A program made the position numbers and the translations under genes. A stretch of DNA of 64,000 nt. Source: Poecilobothrus nobilitatus. Its lineage: Eukaryota; Arthropoda; Insecta; Diptera; Dolichopodidae. Shown here piece by piece: positions 59,041-64,000 of this stretch (the stretch's first letter is position 1; each line of letters begins with the position of its first letter). The stretch spans positions 238,849,825 through 238,913,824 of the forward strand of contig OX352774.1 of assembly GCA_947095535.1 (NCBI GenBank), read 5' to 3'. The notes under the pieces are model-generated. The model saw only the letters and a list, made by a program, of their open reading frames with translations. It searched no databases and had not been told where the DNA came from.

Positions 59041-60300
59041 AGTTGATACAGTCTAATCTACACTCTTCACTCTTCGTTTTTTAGTAAAGTTATACAGTAT
59101 ATTATGTAATTTTGAAACCTAATATACGTTTAGCTTGTAATGAAGCCAAAATATAATATGACACTTTCTATTATATTTACCTTAAGCTGTCCGTCAAAGA
59201 AAATAGAAATACTGTATTGTCAACATCCATTGTTTGGAAAAGTACAACCTCATAACATAGATGTTTTTGAATTTTAAATATGAACTACAAAAAGAACTAT
59301 ACAGAAATTAAACCAAATGAAATATTTTCAAATAAATTTACAATCAAAATTTTTAGATATTAAATTAAAAACCAACCATGAATTTTAAAAACGTGTAAAA
59401 TTATTATTCTGAATTATAATTTGTAAAATTAAAATGATAGCGGAAAAAAGAAATTTTCTTTGAATTTAATTCTTTTTACATATTATTATTTTATTATTCT
59501 CTATGAATTTTCAATTTCAATTCAATTTCCCCAATTCAAACTTGGTATACCATTAGAACGGTATTAAATTGTCAAAAGGAGCTTAAGTTGGTAAAAATAA
59601 AACAAAGAAAAAAAAAATTAAATTAAAAATTAAAATAAAATGAAAGAAAGAATAACTCAAAAGATGACGTCTATTCCTATTTTAATTCTATTAGAGGAAA
59701 AATTAAAAGAAAGAAAAGAAAATGAATAAGCTTAGAAAGTTGATCCTTTTTGTTTCATTTTTGTTGTCAGAAAAGTCTTAGAAAATATATAAAAAGAAAA
59801 AATAAATAATTTTTGTTTTTTTTTTCTGACATAAAATATATAGATTTCATGTTTCAGAATTTCAAGGACATTTTCAATAAATACAAAAAGAGTCTTAAAA
59901 TGGGCCTGGAGTAGATCAAATTCTAAATGAAAAAGAAGAAAAAATTTAATGCTTTGAGAATACCATTCGTTTTAAATTAATTTTAACTGATGTTTTACTA
60001 TAGAATTTTTTTTTTTCTCTCTTATTTTATTTAATAATAGAAATCAGTCTAAAATAAGCTTTGCTTTTTCTTTACAATAAAAGAAAAAAAAATATTATAA
60101 AATTCTGTAAGACTATTAATATTTTTAGCATATAAAAGTTTTATTATAAGACGTTAAAAGTCAAGAAATTATGAAATAAATTATTATTACAATGTTCATT
60201 ATTGCTGTTTTTTTTTTAATTGAAAGGTTTTTTTAATTTAACTAACTATAGATTCTCTAGAAATTTCAATTTAAAAAATATGAAGAAAATTTTTGTTTAG
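59041..60300. other. AT-rich DNA upstream of the exon-like block
   Basis: The region is very AT-rich. Its last 60 bases contain a branch-point-like CTAAC (about 60239-60244) and a short pyrimidine run ending TTTTTGTTTAG at 60300, as expected before an exon on the plus strand. Confidence 0.5.
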
Positions 60301-60530
60301 ATATTTTGTAGGTAATGACACTTGCTCAGTTGAAATAAAACCACTGATGACTCCTCTTAAACAATTCCAACGCACCACAAGGGCAGCAAATGCGGATTCC
60401 GACTATGTGCAACTACTAGTTATAGAAATTCGTTTGTTGTGTGAACTACAAAAATGTGAAATTAATTACCAGCCATCGTATTCCCAAAAGTTGGCGGTTT
60501 TGGTATTTACTAAAGATGTGCATGGATACA
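60301..60530 (+). CDS. candidate host exon or captured coding fragment, unidentified protein
   Basis: About 230 bases stand out by higher G+C and balanced codon use (for example CAACGCACCACAAGGGCAGC). The open plus frame continues to 60626, but after about 60530 it turns into low-complexity AT sequence. The frame gives GNDTCSVEIKPLMTPLKQFQ, then a charged, leucine-rich stretch containing SDYVQLLVIEIRLLCELQK, then LAVLVFTKDVHG. I do not recognise the family. No signal peptide or catalytic motif is visible. The acceptor TTTTTGTTTAG at 60300 is plausible, and a second one ends at 60311. The donor is uncertain (TTTTG/GTATTT at 60502 is weak). It could equally be a transposon-derived or pseudogene fragment. 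Confidence 0.35.
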
Positions 60531-60980
60531 TTTGTTTTTTCTCTCTATTGCTATACTCGCTATACTATACAATTAATTCACTACACTCAATCAAGAAAGA
60601 GTACAGTAAAAGCTATACTCTATTGTAAACAAATATATATTCAACTCATTTGTTTGTATCAAATTCAAATGCGTATTAAATTTGATCTCGTAAAAGATTT
60701 GATGTTTTGAAAATAAAAAACGAGTACTCGAAATATGATCAATATACACTGAGTATATCAGGTACTCAAATGAAAAATTATACAGAGCTTAGAATATTAT
60801 ATTAGAGAATTTATATTAAAAAATTATATATAATATTATATGTATTATGTTTTTGTTTATGGATCTAAATCTACTATATACGAAAAAACGTTCAGCTAAA
60901 ATTATTTAAAAAAGAGGTTTGATTTTTAAATAGTAAATGACATATTCATAAGTTGCAAGAAGCCATCGTATTTTGTGAAC
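60531..60980. other. AT-rich DNA downstream of the exon-like block
   Basis: AATAAA occurs at about 60713. Words such as GAGTACTC, GAGTATATC and GGTACTC are frequent. No further open frame of coding quality was seen. Confidence 0.45.
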
Positions 60981-61198
60981 CAGAAGTCGGACCGATGTGA
61001 TTGAAAAAACCTAGTCCCCGATTCTATAATAGAAATTAAAAATAAAAATGAGAAATGTACCAAAAAGTGGCACCTTATTTTTTGGGGGCTATTTTTTTGG
61101 ACGGGCTTAAAGTAGAACTTTTTTATTTTTTTTTTATATTTTAATTCTACAACAAAATCAGGGAGTACCTTTTTTAAATCATGTCGGTCCGACTTCTA
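60981..61198. mobile_element. MITE-4, about 218 bp with about 60-bp inverted repeats
   Basis: The left end CAGAAGTCGGACCGATGTGA and the complement of the right end, CTAGAAGTCGGACCGACATG, continue with similar words (ATTGAAAAAACCTAGTCCCC against ATTTAAAAAAGGTACTCCCT, then GATT...GTAGAATTAAAA). The centre is AT-rich with TTTTTTGGGGGCTATTTTTT. It is a non-coding inverted-repeat element. The target duplication is not clear. Confidence 0.72.
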
Positions 61199-64000
61199 GT
61201 TTGCAAGACACGGGGGCTCCTTACATCTTATAACTATGCATGTGTGTACTACCATGCCAGTTCAATATATAAAACAAAAACAATTTTTTAATTTGTAAAA
61301 TATACTAAACAAAAACAACATTCACTAAAATACTAATTTATTTTTAATTATATATACATACTTCCTTTCCACTCTACCTATTCTTATATCTTTATTTAAA
61401 CTTAGACTTAACTAAAAAAAAAATACTTAATTTCTAAGAATTGCTAAAAGTGATATTTATCGTACAAGAAATTTGCCGTGATAGAAAATGGCTATCGCTT
61501 CGTAGGAAAAGTCTTCCAGAAACACCACACACGATACTTTTGACATTTAATATCGGGTCAAATTGAAAACATCACTGTAGAGTCTTGCAGAATAACAAAT
61601 CATCGCGTCAGTGATACTCTTCGTATGATAAGTTTTCAAGAATATGGGTGAATATTTTAACTATTTATTTGTAAAGGCGTGGCCGAATAATTTTTTGCCA
61701 TTAGATTCATTTACTTCTTCCGCATACTTATTTTTTACAACTTCTTAAAATAATTCTTTGCGGTGAACTCTTTACAGATCAGGTAAAATTTTTAAAGACT
61801 TAAATGAAAGGAGTACTCCTCTTTATTAAAATCAAAACGATAATTTATAAAAATAAAAGGTAGATATTTTTATTACGTAATACGTACATAAAAAATTAAA
61901 ACTAGATAAATATATAGGTAATAAAATACTTTGTTATTATAAATTTGCTTATTATCACCAATAATGGTTTTACCAAAAAAGGGGATATTTAAAATTTAAA
62001 AGACAAAAACAGAAAACAACAAAATCAAAAATAAAATATAAAACAATTTTTATCTCCAAATATTATTCTTTTTAATTTTTACTTTTTCCTAATTTATCTT
62101 CTATTAATTACTTGTAAGAAATTTATTATATATGGAATGTATGCAAAGTATTATTTTCATTCCCTGGTATAATATATACATACTTATATTATTATTATCA
62201 CGTTACCCATACTCCACATATACAAAGAAAAAAATATTCAGTGTACTCAGTGTACAAATCAAATGAATCAAATGGTTTTATTTTGAATATAGTTTGCTAA
62301 TGAGTACACTATATTCTATGTTTTGATTTTATTTCTCTTGAACAAATGAGTACCCAAAATTTTCTCTCGCATATTTACTCAATTTGAGAACTTCAAAATG
62401 AGTATACACAACATTTGTTTAAATATGAATGTTTTGAAAGCTATTTCAAATGCATTTGGTTACATGTTTAGTATTTACAATTTACCCAAATTTAAGAAGA
62501 ATCTCAACAGATTTTTCTCCAATTTACCCCTCAAGTCCCCATTATCCTCATTTGTTCCATCCCTATCTCATTCCATATAATCACAACTACTTCAAGTACA
62601 AAGTATCATATTTCCAGTTTGTCGTTTTAGAATAAAAAAAAAAAAATATTTCGAATATTATTTTGTAACTTTATCACCAAAATAATATGGTATAAATTTA
62701 GGTCTTAATTAGTAAAATTTCCTATTATTTTTACTACATATTTGCAATAATAATCTTAAAGAAAATTAATTTATCAGAATTTAGGCAGAAGAAGGGTTAA
62801 ATAATTATTTGAATTTCAAAGATATGAAATTGTTATTAAAAATTTTTAAGATTTGTAAATTAGAAAATATTTTCTAGGTTTTTGCGCAATCGTTTAATAA
62901 AATCAACCTATTTGTATTAAGTTGTTTCCTGTTGTTCGTTTAAAAATTTAAAATTCAGTTTATTATTATAATAATACAATTGTTTTCAAACTACTTAAAT
63001 ATTAAAAAAGTTTTTAAAAAGTTTTTTTTTTTATTTTTTTCCTTTCATTTTTAATTAAAACTCTTAAACAAATATTACTTTTAAATAGTTTTTTGTTTTC
63101 CTTTTTGCATAATTTTAGGCTGTATTTTTTTTTTGTAAACGTAAAAAATATGTAATGAACTTTTCCGTAAATTCTGTTTTTAAAAAATTTAAAATAAGGT
63201 AAAAACTGAATTAGAAAGTAAAAATTTTAAAAGTTTTTTCACTAAAAAGCCAAAAAAAAGAAAAAATAAAAACAACTAATTCAATTTTATTAATATTTTT
63301 TTGTCCTATATTGAAATGGTATATACTTTTCTCTTTTACGAAATTGGACCTTAAATCATCAAATGTTAAGGGTATTAAATCACTGCTGTTTTGTGGATTT
63401 TTGCAGAACTTTATTTTACATTTATTGCCTTACTTTTATCCTGATGGTGTAATTCTGAAATCTAAATGTGAATATTTAAGTTGTTAGGGACATCTAGCAG
63501 GAAGAAGAGTTTAAGTAGTTTCTTATTGGGTTTTTTAAAGTGGAAATAATATGTTAAAAGAATGTTAAAATATAAATAAAAAACAAAAGTTTGAAGGATC
63601 AAAAGGACAATACTTAATATAACAACCAAAACAAAAAAAAAAAACAAATATTAATTTAAAATCTCTCTTTACATCTTCTACTGGAAAGTAATAAATCTTC
63701 AAAGTTTCAATTTCCTTTTATATCATGTTTGCTTTTTTTATAAATGTAAGATATTTGAAATTACAAGAAAAAAAAAGGCGAAAGTGAGATTTATAAAAGG
63801 ATTTTAAGATTTTTCAAGTTTTTGTTTTTCTAGAAACATTTAAAACAACGTTCAATAAGAGAAATCAAGTCAAATTTAAAAATAATAAGAGCTTTATATT
63901 TTTGATGTCAGCAAAGGTTTTAATCTTAAATTTCATACAAAGGACTATAAAACTATATATTCAAATTTCTTCACATAGAAATGTAGCTTAAATATTCTAT
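61199..64000. other. AT-rich non-coding DNA to the window edge
   Basis: A less AT-rich patch lies at about 61440-61640 with stops in every frame checked. Words containing GAGTAC/GTACTC recur at about 61812 and 62240-62400. The overlapping frames at 62398-62635 are not convincing: serine- and proline-rich, no motif and no splice context I can support. Confidence 0.5.

Noticed and set aside
1..64000. Bacterial or symbiont DNA, operons, CRISPR, riboswitches
   Set aside because: No coding density, no ribosome-binding-site/start patterns and no spacer arrays. The transposon types are those of insects.

Overview
This window looks like a long non-coding stretch (intergenic or one large intron) of a very AT-rich insect genome, most likely a fly (Diptera). 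It has no intact protein-coding gene, rRNA gene, functional tRNA gene or CRISPR array. By eye about four-fifths of the bases are A or T, with many poly-A/poly-T runs, and every open frame is at most about 120 codons, mostly low-complexity K/F/N/I/L. The insect/dipteran call is an inference. It rests on abundant elements built like Drosophila DINE-1/INE-1 (Helentron-associated non-autonomous Helitrons, HINEs), on jockey-like non-LTR remnants and on tRNA-derived SINEs.

The window is organised by mobile DNA. Family A is a DINE-1-like HINE of about 1.5 kb with six copies: 206-1775, 7108-8126, 8470-10049, 11174-12466, 16494-17948 and 51802-53279. Each has a TATACCCGTACGA/TCGGGTATA 5' end and a central (GTCC)n tract. 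Complete copies end in a subterminal inverted TCGTACGGGTA, a 3-nt-loop hairpin and the terminus ATTCTTCCTCGTTTT. Family B, about 0.7 kb when complete (56433-57152), shares the GTCC core, much of the body, the hairpin and the terminus (ATTCTnCyTyGTTT), but has a different subterminal repeat (GCACATTTCCAAAA). Family C (39579-40290 and 58450-59040) resembles the DINE-1 5' half and carries longer internal tandem units.

Region by region: 0-18 kb is a dense nest of HINEs. A4 sits inside B2, B2 is followed head-to-tail by B3, and A3 abuts a B 3' end. A5 splits a dead jockey-like reverse transcriptase (15925-18190). From 18 to 23.6 kb there are decayed B copies, two SINE families, and a B copy carrying both a SINE and a MITE with an unusual repeated palindrome, followed by a second MITE. 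From 23.6 to 34 kb I see mostly simple AT-rich DNA with small tandem duplications. A Foldback-like composite with a strikingly GC-rich island lies at 34051-35490. From 36 to 54.8 kb there are decayed non-LTR fragments, SINEs, a 440-bp MITE and A6. From 56 to 61.2 kb there are B, C and MITE copies and one 230-bp block at 60301-60530 with coding-like composition, the only candidate host exon.

The parts interact as layered insertions rather than as a pathway. Non-autonomous HINEs would need an absent Helentron Rep/helicase protein. The SINEs would need a LINE partner, for which only dead fragments exist here. I found no convincing new gene system. The most informative signals are the modular HINE ends, the head-to-tail junctions, the retroelement split by A5, the SINE insertions with visible target duplications and the unidentified exon-like block.
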